From the NCBI GenBank assembly GCA_018266765.1, contig JAFDZU010000044.1:1-55494 (forward strand): a stretch of DNA of 55,494 bases, in the 5' to 3' direction. Both the position numbers and the translations under genes were made by a program. Shown in pieces: positions 8,786-17,283 of the stretch; the first letter of the stretch is position 1; the number at the start of each line of letters is the position of its first letter. Under the pieces are notes generated by a model, which was not told the DNA's origin, searched no databases, and saw only the letters and a program-made list of their open reading frames with translations. Source of the DNA: Bacteroidota bacterium (GTDB lineage Bacteria > Bacteroidota > Ignavibacteria > Kapaibacteriales > UBA961).

Positions 8786-10555
8786 TTATGATTCTGAATA
8801 CTTTGATAGTATGGAATAAATATTATCACTCGAAGAAATCCCCATTTTCTTGCGGAGACTGTGCCGATGCGACTCTACCGTCCGTTGTGATAAAAACAGC
8901 ACCGAAGCCATATTCGACGAACTGAGTTTCATTCTAATAAGTGCGGCAATTTTCAGTTCCATTGTGGTTAATTCAGGGAATGAATCTTGTAGTTTCTTCA
9001 TAAATGTGCCATGAACATCCGCCCATTGTTTATCCAATTCACTGATGGTTTCGAGTTTTGCAATACTGCGGGTTACGCGGTCGTGAAGCTGTTCGACATA
9101 CTGAATACCCTCGCCTCTGGTGAATGGTCTTATTTTTTTGATGCTTGACTGAACCAATTGAAGCAGGTTGTTTTTCTTGATAATTTCTTGAAGAGAAGTG
9201 TCTAATTCACGGGTTTGGGATTCAATTTTAATCTGTAAGTTCACTTTTTCGGCTTCTGTTTTGAGGAGTTCGATTTCCTTTTGTTTTTCCATGTCGGCAA
9301 TTTTGCGTTCCCAACCGAATTTATCTGCTTGTTTTTTTACTTCTTCATTCTGAAATTCGATGTAGAGTTCGTGGTGTTTTCTAAAATAGTAGGCAAATTT
9401 CTCCAAATTATTTTCATTTTCATATAAAGTTGAAATTGTTTCATATAAAGACTGTAAATGATTCATTAAGCCAAGCGTTTCACTCTGTGAAATAGCTTCA
9501 AGTAAATATTTCTCAGCCATATTAAAATCATAGTCTTCGTAATTTTTATCTGCATAGATAGTTCCCATGTTTCCGATCACTTCGGAAGCTCCCCTGAGAT
9601 TACCTAACTCCCTATGTATTGCAAGTGATTTCAGCATTTGTGATAAAGCTTTCCTATACTCACCCAATTTATAATAGATGTTACCATTATTTCCGATTAT
9701 TGTTGCAATACCATGTTTATTCCCAATTTGTTCATAGACATTGATTGATTGTAAATTATATTCTAATGCTTTTTGATAAGAACAGAAATCAGTATGTAAT
9801 AATCCTAGGTTACCTAAAAAAATTGCAACACCAATCTTAACTCCAAGTTCCTGCTGTAACATTACAGATTGTGTAAAGAATTCAAATGCCTTATCAAAAT
9901 CTCCTAGTATTCTGTAAACTAATCCTAAATTACCAATAACTTGGGCTATGCTTTGTTTGTTGTCTTGTTCTTGATGTAGTTTTAATGATTGATTATAGTA
10001 TTCCAATGCTTTATCTAACCAACCATAAGAAGCATATACATTTCCAATATTTGCAGTAATAATTGCTATATTGATTTTATCACCATGTTTATAGTGAAGG
10101 GAAAGTGCCTTACCATAATATTCCAGTGCTTTCTCTAATAAACCAAGTGATAAATAGACACTTCCAATATTACCCAAAACTTGAGCTGTTACTGAATTAT
10201 CTCCGGACTCTTCATTTATATTTATTACTTTTCCAAAGTATTCCAACGACTTGTCATAAGAACCAAGTGAATAATGGATTATCCCAATTATTTTTAAAGC
10301 TCTTGATTGACTTTGAGAAAGATTATTTTCTATTGCTAGTGATAGTGCTTCTTCAGCTATAGAAAAAGCCTCGTCATTTTTACTCTGTCGAGAAGCAAGT
10401 TCGGCAAGCGTAAGCATTGCTTCTGTCTTATGAGATATATTCAAATCATTTAATGTCAAAACCATTTTTATTAATTGTTTGGCTTCTTCAAACCTACCGA
10501 CATTGCTACAAGTAATCGCATTTGTCAGCCTCTCCTCAATATCTTGATTAGTCAT
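8786..10555 (-). CDS. TPR sensor with C-terminal LuxR-type HTH (paralogue B)
   Basis: 589 residues from an ATG at 10555. Seven or so 40-residue TPR units span ~85-360 (for example IGSVYLSLGLLEKALEYYGK). The coiled coil and LuxR-type HTH at ~394-586 match the gene at 2704-4599 almost residue for residue, while the TPR halves are clearly diverged. The leaders also match: TACCA(C/T)GAGA lies 7-9 bases before both ATGs. I infer a cytoplasmic regulator that shares its DNA target with paralogue A but listens to a different partner. It is convergent with the T9SS gene, so the two regulators bracket that gene. The last residues (KYSES) differ from A (KYK). The HTH has no missing elements. Confidence 0.88.
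   Translation of the reverse strand: MTNQDIEERLTNAITCSNVGRFEEAKQLIKMVLTLNDLNISHKTEAMLTLAELASRQSKNDEAFSIAEEALSLAIENNLSQSQSRALKIIGIIHYSLGSYDKSLEYFGKVININEESGDNSVTAQVLGNIGSVYLSLGLLEKALEYYGKALSLHYKHGDKINIAIITANIGNVYASYGWLDKALEYYNQSLKLHQEQDNKQSIAQVIGNLGLVYRILGDFDKAFEFFTQSVMLQQELGVKIGVAIFLGNLGLLHTDFCSYQKALEYNLQSINVYEQIGNKHGIATIIGNNGNIYYKLGEYRKALSQMLKSLAIHRELGNLRGASEVIGNMGTIYADKNYEDYDFNMAEKYLLEAISQSETLGLMNHLQSLYETISTLYENENNLEKFAYYFRKHHELYIEFQNEEVKKQADKFGWERKIADMEKQKEIELLKTEAEKVNLQIKIESQTRELDTSLQEIIKKNNLLQLVQSSIKKIRPFTRGEGIQYVEQLHDRVTRSIAKLETISELDKQWADVHGTFMKKLQDSFPELTTMELKIAALIRMKLSSSNMASVLFLSQRTVESHRHSLRKKMGISSSDNIYSILSKYSES
8819..9374 (-). repeat. Dispersed duplicated coding segment, copy B
   Basis: Counterpart of 2730-3284 in the same orientation, with about 6.1 kb between copies. 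Near-identity at synonymous sites as well points to recent duplication or ongoing gene conversion. It is also a possible site for recombination that would delete the T9SS gene between the copies. Confidence 0.9.
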
Positions 10556-10658
10556 AAATATCTCATGGTAAAAACATCAGAAAACAAGGATTATACATAC
10601 AGTTCAATTTGCTTTGAAAGTATAAGGTAGTGGTAAAAAATCTACACATTTTGTATTA

Positions 10659-11759
10659 TCACTCCGACCTTCCAGAAATACAAGTAGCCGAAAGGATTTC
10701 ATCCTCAAAATTCAACGTGAAAGCATCTTTTACCATGAATAATTTGAGGAAATTAAGGACGTTTTTAGAGAACATTGCACTTGCATGAACGGGAACAGTT
10801 GCCGCGAGGTTCGCCGGGCCAATTATCGTAACGCCATTCATGGTTTTTACGATTTCTCCACATTGTGTTAGTTCGCAATTTCCACCGGTTTCGGCGGCTA
10901 AATCTACAATGACTGCACCGGCTTTCATAGATCCTACCATTTCTGCCGAAATAATCTTAGGAGCAGGTTTACCGGGAATTGCCGCCGTTGAAATAACGGT
11001 ATCTGCTGCCGCAATATGCTTGGCAAGTGCTTGTTGCTGACGTTGTTTTGCTGTGTCGGAAAGTTCTTTGGCATATCCGCCGGAGGTTTGTGTGTCGGTT
11101 TCGCCGAGGTCAATATCAATAAACTTTGCACCCAAACTTTGCACTTCTTCTTTTACAGCAGGACGCACATCGAATGCCTCGACGATTGCACCGAGCCGGC
11201 GCGCAGTTGCGATTGCTTGAAGTCCGGCAACTCCTGCGCCGATAATCAAAACTTTCGAGGGAGCAATAGTTCCTGCCGCTGTCATCATCATCGGAAAGAA
11301 TTTGCCCGAGAAATTCGCGGCAAGCAACACTGCTTTATAGCCCGCAACCGAAGCCATCGAAGAAAGTATATCCATGTTCTGCGCCCGCGAAATACGCGGA
11401 ATAAGCTCTAAAGCAAAGCTCATAATGTTACGACTGCGGAGATGCTGTATTTCTTGAGAATTTTTCCATTCATTAAGAGGAGCAATCACAATTGCGTGGT
11501 CTTTTAAGGCGTTGATTTGTTCAAGCGACGGACAATTTACTTTGACGAGAATGTCAATTTGAGAGAGCACATCACTTGCCGACGGTGCAATTTCTGCTCC
11601 GGCTTCGAGGAATGCAGTGTCTAAATATCCGGCACGATTTCCTGCACCTTGTTCGATAATGCACCCAAAACCAAGAGCGCACAGTTGTTTAATTGATTCG
11701 GGGACAAGAGCGACACGCGGCTCAAGTTCTGAGGATTCAAGTAGGATTCCGAGTTTCAT
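10659..11759 (-). CDS. pntAA: NAD(P) transhydrogenase subunit alpha part 1 (domain I, NAD-binding)
   Basis: I chose the ATG at 11759 (366 residues, MKLGILLESS) because it matches the family start; the frame is open further upstream but without homology. PntAA binds NAD(H) at the membrane surface and exchanges hydride with NADP bound to PntB, coupled to proton movement. Visible signatures are RVALVPE near the start, SMASVAGYKAV, MMTAAGTIAPSKVLIIGAGVAGLQ (nucleotide-binding loop at ~171-176), DVRPAVKEEVQSLGAKF, GGYAKELS and IPGKPAPKIISAEMV. The last four separate it from alanine dehydrogenase. It lacks the C-terminal membrane helices of the E. coli PntA form, so it is the split form. It is divergent from pntB rather than in one operon with it, and the small pntAB gene is not in the window. 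Confidence 0.92.
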   Translation of the reverse strand: MKLGILLESSELEPRVALVPESIKQLCALGFGCIIEQGAGNRAGYLDTAFLEAGAEIAPSASDVLSQIDILVKVNCPSLEQINALKDHAIVIAPLNEWKNSQEIQHLRSRNIMSFALELIPRISRAQNMDILSSMASVAGYKAVLLAANFSGKFFPMMMTAAGTIAPSKVLIIGAGVAGLQAIATARRLGAIVEAFDVRPAVKEEVQSLGAKFIDIDLGETDTQTSGGYAKELSDTAKQRQQQALAKHIAAADTVISTAAIPGKPAPKIISAEMVGSMKAGAVIVDLAAETGGNCELTQCGEIVKTMNGVTIIGPANLAATVPVHASAMFSKNVLNFLKLFMVKDAFTLNFEDEILSATCISGRSE

Positions 11760-11913
11760 AAATAGAGTTTGATTTTGATAAAATACATCTGTTTGTAGCA
11801 ATTTATGAAAATCTTTTGCACAAACGAAGAAAAAAAGTTGTTTGAAACAAAAAGCAATACTATTTTGCGTGCAAGAGTTGTTGTACTTCGCATTATTATT
11901 CACGAAATATTCT

Positions 11914-13317
11914 ATGGAACATATTATACTTGACGTTTGTTATCTCGTTGCTTCTGTTTTATTTGTGATAGGATTAAAGAAATTAAGTCATCCGGATTCG
12001 GCTCGGCGTGGAAATTTAATGGCGGCATTCGGTATGAGTGCGGCAATCATAGCAACCATATTTTTTCATAAAAATGACGCCGGCGAGGCAATAGGAAATT
12101 TGGGCTGGATAATCGGTGCAATTGCCGTTGGCGGAGTAATTGGAACACTCACAGCAAAAAAAGTAAAAATGACAGATATGCCACAGATGGTTTCGCTGTT
12201 TAATGGAATGGGCGGTGCGTGTGCGGCATTGATTTCTCTCGAAGAGTTCGGTCATTTTTCGGCTTCACTCGAACATTCACTTGGTACAGGACTTAGCATT
12301 ATGGCGGGACTAATTATAGGTAGTGTTTCTTTTTCTGGTAGTATGATTGCATTTGCAAAACTGCAAGGAATTATGGAAAAATCACCACGCCTTCCGCTTG
12401 GAAATATTATTAATTCACTTGTGATACTTGCGACTCTCGGTAGCGGCGTTTATCTAGCAATTGCACCCGAAATGGCAGCTCCTTGGATGATTTATGGATT
12501 GTTTGCTGTTTCGCTTCTGTACGGTATTTTATTTGTCGTGCCAATTGGTGGGGCTGATATGCCGGTGGTAATTTCATTGCTTAACTCTTTTACAGGTATG
12601 GCGGCAGCGTTCGGTGGGTTTTTGTATCATAATCAGGTGATGCTAACCGGTGGAATTTTGGTGGGTGCTGCCGGTACTTTACTTACGATTATGATGTGCC
12701 GTGCGATGAATCGTTCACTTACAAGTGTGTTGTTTAGTGCTTTTACAGTCACAGGTGGCGCAAGCGGTACAGCTGGAGCCCAAGGAACAGCAAAAGAAAT
12801 GAGCGTACAGGATGCGGCTGTATTAATGAGTTATTCCAATAGTTTGGTAATTGTTCCGGGATATGGACTTGCAGTAGCGCAGGCACAACACGCAATACAT
12901 AAAATGGCAATGATGCTCGAGGAAAAAGGCGTTACTGTTCGGTATGCGGTGCATCCGGTGGCAGGACGGATGCCCGGACACATGAATGTACTCTTGGCTG
13001 AAGCAAATGTGCCGTATGAGCAACTCAAAGATATGGAAGAAATTAACCCAGATTTTCCTTCGACTGATGTAGTATTGGTAGTCGGTGCAAATGATGTGGT
13101 GAACCCTGCGGCTCGGCACGATAAGTCAAGCCCGATTTATGGAATGCCTATTTTGGATGCTGATAAAGCAAAAACCGTGATTGTGATGAAACGCGGAATG
13201 AATCCGGGGTATGCGGGAATTGAGAATGAGCTTTTCTTTTATCCTAATAATTATATGTTATTCGGAGATGCCAAGAAGTCTATTGAGAAATTGATCGAAG
13301 CGATTGGTGCACTGTAA
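11914..13317 (+). CDS. pntB: NAD(P) transhydrogenase subunit beta
   Basis: I chose the ATG at 11914 (467 residues, MEHIILDVCYLVASVLFVIG), the family-like start with the first membrane helix. An in-frame start at 11842 would add a stretch without homology. The N-terminal ~285 residues form multiple membrane helices of domain II, the proton channel. Domain III (~290-467), which binds NADP, shows VPGYGLAVAQAQ at ~314, VHPVAGRMPGHMNVLLAEA, GANDVVNPAA at ~391, and MNPGYAGIENELFF. All key motifs are present. The protein needs PntAA (divergent gene, 154 bases away) and normally PntAB. Only the third partner is missing here. Its likely role is NADPH supply from the proton gradient. Confidence 0.95.
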   Translation: MEHIILDVCYLVASVLFVIGLKKLSHPDSARRGNLMAAFGMSAAIIATIFFHKNDAGEAIGNLGWIIGAIAVGGVIGTLTAKKVKMTDMPQMVSLFNGMGGACAALISLEEFGHFSASLEHSLGTGLSIMAGLIIGSVSFSGSMIAFAKLQGIMEKSPRLPLGNIINSLVILATLGSGVYLAIAPEMAAPWMIYGLFAVSLLYGILFVVPIGGADMPVVISLLNSFTGMAAAFGGFLYHNQVMLTGGILVGAAGTLLTIMMCRAMNRSLTSVLFSAFTVTGGASGTAGAQGTAKEMSVQDAAVLMSYSNSLVIVPGYGLAVAQAQHAIHKMAMMLEEKGVTVRYAVHPVAGRMPGHMNVLLAEANVPYEQLKDMEEINPDFPSTDVVLVVGANDVVNPAARHDKSSPIYGMPILDADKAKTVIVMKRGMNPGYAGIENELFFYPNNYMLFGDAKKSIEKLIEAIGAL

Positions 13318-13335
13318 TTTAATATTCATATATAA

Positions 13336-14415
13336 TTACCAATTCCATGATAATTGCAAGGCAGGGAAGCCGTTTGGAAGCATTGTTAATCCGGCATTTG
13401 GCGTTAAAATGCTCGCTGATTTTAATTCTTTAGGGGTATCAAATTGATGAGAGATTAGCATTCCGAAGCTATACCCCAAAGCAAGTCCAAGCGGGAAGTC
13501 ACTTACCCAATGAATACTTGTCGTTGTTAGTCCAATTCCCACCAAAGCTACAGCCGGATAACCGATATATTGTATCCATTTTTGATTTGGGTAATTTTCA
13601 GATATAACAATCATTGTTGCCATCGCTGTTGCGATATGCCCGGACGGGAAAGCATCGTAATGCGGAACGTGTTTATGATATTCAATCTGATTAGGAAATA
13701 AATCCCACTCTCCTGTTCTAGTTGTTGCAACAAACGGACTTTCACGTCCTGTAAGATGTTTGAGGAGTTGCACGACTCCACCGCACGCCAAGATGACCTC
13801 TGTTACTTGGCTTGCAGTTTTTAGAGCTTTAGAATCACTGAAAACAACACCGTAAACTCCGAACCCAATTGCTAATCCAAACTGAAATTTGCCGTCGCCT
13901 ACACTAACAAATGCATCACTGATTTCTCTTGTTAAATGAGATTTTGCATAGAGTTTTTTGGCGGGTTGCCATAATTCATAGTCCGTTACGACCATTCCAG
14001 CTGTCATTACACCAAGTGCAGCAATGAGTGGGAGATTATTTGTCGTAAATGTTTGTTTCGACCAACGATACCAATCTCCCGGGAGATTAGTAAACATATC
14101 GAATACACCGAGTGTATGGGAAGATTCAATTATGTGAACACTTTGTAGTGTAGTATCAGTTATAGATGGTTCAGTTGAAATAGTAGATACAAATGTAGAA
14201 TCTTTGAAGTATTGATTTGTATCGGGTGTATTGTTTTCTACAATTATCTGTGAATTCTGCATTTCAGATACAGAAGTAGAATCACATATTTCCAATGGTA
14301 GTAAACCAGTCGTTTGTGCAATTGTAAGAGAGATTGAAACAAAAAAAATAAATAGAAACAGAAGTAGTTTTGGTAAGATGTATTTCAAAGGAAAACAGGG
14401 GAATTCAAAGAGCAT
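13336..14415 (-). CDS. PAP2-family membrane phosphatase
   Basis: 359 residues from the ATG at 14415, two codons inside a TTG-initiated frame. An N-terminal signal or anchor (~12-35, LLLFLFIFFVSISLTIA) precedes a Ser/Thr-rich low-complexity segment to ~115. The PAP2 core follows with three motifs: KHLTGRESP (~218-228), PSGH (~256-259) and SIHWVSD (~299-305). Enzymes of this family remove phosphate from lipids such as undecaprenyl diphosphate, phosphatidate or lipid A; the substrate cannot be told from sequence. It lies 45 bases downstream of the MlaE-type permease on the same strand, so the two may be co-transcribed. The 3' end is convergent with pntB, 18 bases away, with no clear terminator in between. 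Confidence 0.85.
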   Translation of the reverse strand: MLFEFPCFPLKYILPKLLLFLFIFFVSISLTIAQTTGLLPLEICDSTSVSEMQNSQIIVENNTPDTNQYFKDSTFVSTISTEPSITDTTLQSVHIIESSHTLGVFDMFTNLPGDWYRWSKQTFTTNNLPLIAALGVMTAGMVVTDYELWQPAKKLYAKSHLTREISDAFVSVGDGKFQFGLAIGFGVYGVVFSDSKALKTASQVTEVILACGGVVQLLKHLTGRESPFVATTRTGEWDLFPNQIEYHKHVPHYDAFPSGHIATAMATMIVISENYPNQKWIQYIGYPAVALVGIGLTTTSIHWVSDFPLGLALGYSFGMLISHQFDTPKELKSASILTPNAGLTMLPNGFPALQLSWNW

Positions 14416-14459
14416 AGACAACCATTACAAGATTAACAATGAGTACAAATAAGATTAAT

Positions 14460-15239
14460 TTAAAGCAAAAACCCCAAAATAGCATCAAAAATAAGGATAG
14501 AAGCCGCTGAAAGCGTAAAAGCTCGAACTGTACTATTACCAACTCCTTCGGCACCACCCTCGGTGGCAAAACCGACATGGCAACCAATAAGGGCAGTAAC
14601 ACCACCAAATATCAGTGACTTAACCATGCAAACAACAATTTCATGGACTTGAAAAAAACGCTGAACTGAATCAAAAAATATTTCGGCAGTAAAACCAAAC
14701 TTGAGCGTAGTTAAGAAAAAAGCACCAATTAATCCGACAGCATTAGAAAAAACAGCAAGAACGGGCATCATCGTAAGAGCTGCCAATACTCGCGGCATAG
14801 CAAGGTATCGGTCGCGGTCTATAGCCATCATTTCGAGTGCATCAATTTGCTCGGAGACTTTCATCGTACCAAGTTGAGCAGCTATAGCACCTCCAACTCG
14901 TCCTGCAATGACAAGTGCAGTTAGAACGGGGGTTAATTCGGTAAAAACTACAGAGGCGATTGAACCACCGATAAATGGTCTGGCAATGCCTACAAGATTA
15001 AATTTGGCAAATAAATTTGTGGCTTGCAGTGCGGCAATCGCACCGGTAAATGCTCCAATGAGAATAACTAATGGCAAGGAATCCGACCCAACAATAGACA
15101 TTTGTTCAAGAACTAAAAATCTATCTTTAAATATTCGTGGAACATAGCGAACTACATTTTTTAGTAAAATTATAATCTGACCAAACTCGACAAAAAAGTG
15201 AATGGTACTTCGACCTATACGGGCTATAAAAGTAAGCAT
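14460..15239 (-). CDS. mlaE: MlaE-family lipid ABC transporter permease
   Basis: 259 residues with several hydrophobic helices and the family core: GAFTGAIAALQ near 70, FTELTPVLTALVIAGRVGGA near 105-125, and LGTMKVSEQIDALEMMAIDR. MlaE forms the inner-membrane channel of the Mla system, which moves phospholipids between inner and outer membranes and keeps the outer leaflet asymmetric. The usual partners, ATPase MlaF and substrate-binding MlaD, are not adjacent or anywhere in the window, so this permease must work with subunits encoded elsewhere. The following gene is a PAP2 phosphatase, which gives a lipid-metabolism context. A strong terminator at 15345-15379 separates it from the upstream lipoprotein gene. 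Confidence 0.9.
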   Translation of the reverse strand: MLTFIARIGRSTIHFFVEFGQIIILLKNVVRYVPRIFKDRFLVLEQMSIVGSDSLPLVILIGAFTGAIAALQATNLFAKFNLVGIARPFIGGSIASVVFTELTPVLTALVIAGRVGGAIAAQLGTMKVSEQIDALEMMAIDRDRYLAMPRVLAALTMMPVLAVFSNAVGLIGAFFLTTLKFGFTAEIFFDSVQRFFQVHEIVVCMVKSLIFGGVTALIGCHVGFATEGGAEGVGNSTVRAFTLSAASILIFDAILGFLL

Positions 15240-15344
15240 ATTGAAGTATTACGTAGAACAACTGATAAAATTTATTACTACAAAACTACTATCTTACTAA
15301 CGGTTGACAAAGGAAAGTATGAGATTAATGTTGAATTGGGTATA

Positions 15345-15379
15345 AAAAAACCTCTGTTCATTTTGAACAGAGGTTTTTT
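15345..15379 (-). terminator. Strong bidirectional rho-independent terminator
   Basis: A perfect 10-bp stem pairs CCTCTGTTCA (15351-15360) with TGAACAGAGG (15364-15373), with a 3-base loop and A/T runs on both sides. It terminates the lipoprotein gene at 15416 on the minus strand. Confidence 0.9.
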
Positions 15380-15415
15380 ATAAATGAGGATTTAAAATCT
15401 CTAATGAGAAATAGA

Positions 15416-16087
15416 TTATCGTTTTACCGAATCACGTGGTTCACGTCCTTTTGCTTCTTTGCAAGGAATGACACCAGTTGCTAACCATTTTCTCCAAATT
15501 TCTAATTGTGCAGGAGTTAGTATAGATTCAATAGAGGACATGAGGGTCTCTCTGCAAGCTCTGACTGATTGTGTATATGCTTCTTTTGCGGCTTGGAGAG
15601 CAGTGCGAGCGGCAGTTGTAATCTCTTTCATTCTTGCACGTGCTTCATCTCTTGTTAGAGTTCCTGCTTCTACTTGTGCTTTGATTTCTCTTTCAGCGGC
15701 ACTTGTTCTTTCACGAATTGATTTCTCTTCAGCGCGATATGCTTCGCGAGCAGATTTAACACATCGTTCATACGCAGACATTGCCTCATTGAATCTTCCC
15801 GCTTGGTCTCTGCTTAACTCAAGACAACGAATAATAAGGCGTGGATTGCGCTCTTTATTTGCGTCTCCAGACGGTTTATCGCCAAGAACAGATAAATCCG
15901 ATATGTCTCCAAAAGATGATGTGACATCTTCAGATGTAGAATAGTTAGGCGCAATAAGTGAGTTTGGCGTATCGTTGTATGATGTAGCAGGTGAGCTTGC
16001 ATTAGAGCAACCAACTACTGTAACGAGAGCAACGACTACTCCCAAACCAAGTATAGGCAGGAAAAATTTTGCCAATTGATTTTTCAT
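15416..16087 (-). CDS. Lipoprotein with charged helical domain
   Basis: 223 residues. A lipoprotein signal peptide ends in the lipobox VVGC with the acylated Cys at 27. A Ser/Thr/Pro-rich linker runs to ~75. A long, highly charged helical part (~85-200) is full of Glu, Arg and Ala, with LTRDEARARMKEIT and, near the end, ILTPAQLEIWRKW. The LTPAQ segment recalls the LTxxQ motif of Spy/CpxP-type periplasmic proteins that bind unfolded proteins, but I cannot claim membership. Two cysteines pairing across the domain (IIRCLEL and VRACRE) are possible. An AAGGA site precedes the ATG. It is monocistronic, with its own terminator. Probably membrane-attached facing the periplasm, with an unknown role that may be envelope stress. 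Confidence 0.75.
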   Translation of the reverse strand: MKNQLAKFFLPILGLGVVVALVTVVGCSNASSPATSYNDTPNSLIAPNYSTSEDVTSSFGDISDLSVLGDKPSGDANKERNPRLIIRCLELSRDQAGRFNEAMSAYERCVKSAREAYRAEEKSIRERTSAAEREIKAQVEAGTLTRDEARARMKEITTAARTALQAAKEAYTQSVRACRETLMSSIESILTPAQLEIWRKWLATGVIPCKEAKGREPRDSVKR

Positions 16088-16250
16088 AAGTGTATCCTTA
16101 TAATAAAATAAAAAATAGAAATTTTCAGTTTGAGATTAAGGAGATGACCAAAGGTTTAATTTATTTTTTAATAGTCTTTCACCTTTACAACAAGCAATAA
16201 TCATATTATTGATATTTGTTACAATAAATGCGAAAATATTTTAATTTTTC

Positions 16251-16709
16251 TTAATTACCAAACAATAAAATCATCTGCCGTACAAATTGACTTATAGATG
16301 CAATCAGCAGAAACCAAGTAAAAATTATATGAAAGTACTGAGAAGAAGAAGAACCTTTGTGTTTTGAAAAAACTTCAAATAAAGATAAATTATTAGTTAC
16401 AGTAATATCTTCCTTAGTAATTAGTTCGACTGGTTTACCAATTGACAATGAAAATACTATAAGCCATTCCAAACGTTTAGCTTGACGACGAAAATCATAT
16501 CCCCAAAGCGTTAGTAAAAGTAGGTATAGTTGGTATTGATTCGCTTTAAAAGTATCATGCTTGGCTTGACTAATAGCGGAGTTTGGCAAAAGAAGTAAGA
16601 ACCAAGATAAGCCGGCAATAGAAAACAATGTCATCAATATTCGGCGAAGAAGTTTGCGCGAGGGTTCAAATAATGCTGAAAGTTCGGGCTGAATTGCAGG
16701 GGCACTCAT
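16251..16709 (-). CDS. Small membrane protein, function unknown
   Basis: 152 residues from an ATG at 16709. I do not recognise the family. Two clear hydrophobic stretches are seen: LMTLFSIAGLSWFLLLL at ~25-41 and IIFTWFLLIASISQFV at ~128-143, with a charged middle. This suggests two membrane helices with a soluble loop between. The segment RRQAKRLEWLIVFSL may add a third. It sits between two terminator-bounded units, 137 bases downstream of rpsP on the same strand, but a hairpin terminator lies in that gap, so it probably has its own promoter. The reading frame is intact. Confidence 0.55.
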   Translation of the reverse strand: MSAPAIQPELSALFEPSRKLLRRILMTLFSIAGLSWFLLLLPNSAISQAKHDTFKANQYQLYLLLLTLWGYDFRRQAKRLEWLIVFSLSIGKPVELITKEDITVTNNLSLFEVFSKHKGSSSSQYFHIIFTWFLLIASISQFVRQMILLFGN

Positions 16710-16752
16710 TTTTTTATATAATTATAAAATAACGACTAAAAAAAATAAACAA

Positions 16753-16785
16753 AAAGGGCAAGCTGAAAAATACTGCTTGCCCTTT
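16753..16785 (-). terminator. Rho-independent terminator after rpsP
   Basis: AAAGGGCAAGC (16753-16763) pairs with GCTTGCCCTTT (16775-16785), and on the minus strand a T-rich tail follows. It ends the ffh-rpsP unit. Confidence 0.85.
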
Positions 16786-16846
16786 ATTATTATAATTATT
16801 TTCAAAAGAAAGACTTCCGAAAAATTAGTTATCTGAAAAAGAGTGA

Positions 16847-17242
16847 TTATTCACCCTTTGCTTCTGCTTTTGTGGCGGCTTCTTTTTTACGAGCATTTTT
16901 TAATTTAGTCCGCGTATATCGGCGTGCGGCTGTCTCTTTGTGTGTTGCAACTGCCTCAGCAATTTCTTCGGCGGTTTTGCCTTTAAATTGCATGTGACGA
17001 TGAAGCATAACGCCTTCATAACTCAAAAATGCGCGAACAACGTCCGTCGGTTGTGCACCCACATTAAGCCAATAGATTGCACGTTCGGCATTAATAGAAA
17101 CAGTAGAAGGGGCTGTCATCGGGTTGTAATATCCGAGACGTTCGATATATGCAGAGTCGCGTTTTTCGCGACTATCAACTGCAACAATATCATAAGAAGG
17201 CGATTTTTTGCGACCTTTTCGGCGCAAGCGTAATTTTACCAT
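16847..17242 (-). CDS. rpsP: 30S ribosomal protein S16
   Basis: 131 residues with the S16 core at 1-80: MVKLRLRRKGRKKSPSYDIV, then RDSAYIERLGYYNP and AIYWLNVGAQPTD. The protein is part of the small ribosomal subunit body. A C-terminal Lys/Ala-rich extension of about 45 residues makes it longer than the E. coli form. It lies 41 bases after ffh, an arrangement common in bacteria, but the usual continuation (rimM, trmD, rplS) is missing: a terminator and an unrelated gene follow. Confidence 0.97.
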   Translation of the reverse strand: MVKLRLRRKGRKKSPSYDIVAVDSREKRDSAYIERLGYYNPMTAPSTVSINAERAIYWLNVGAQPTDVVRAFLSYEGVMLHRHMQFKGKTAEEIAEAVATHKETAARRYTRTKLKNARKKEAATKAEAKGE

Positions 17243-17283
17243 GAGATACCATACTCCGGTTAGTTATAGAAAAATCCGGTACT

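Noticed and set aside
2704-10555. 120-bp periodic repeats resembling a tandem or CRISPR array
   Set aside because: The period is the 40-codon TPR unit within intact genes; units are diverged and there are no constant repeats with unique spacers.
10659-11759. Alanine dehydrogenase
   Set aside because: The related fold was considered, but GGYAKE, IPGKPAPK and the MTAAGTI core are transhydrogenase signatures, and pntB is adjacent.
15459-15944. 161-codon plus-strand frame opposite the lipoprotein gene
   Set aside because: It lies entirely antisense to a gene with a lipobox and coding-like composition; no RBS or homology.
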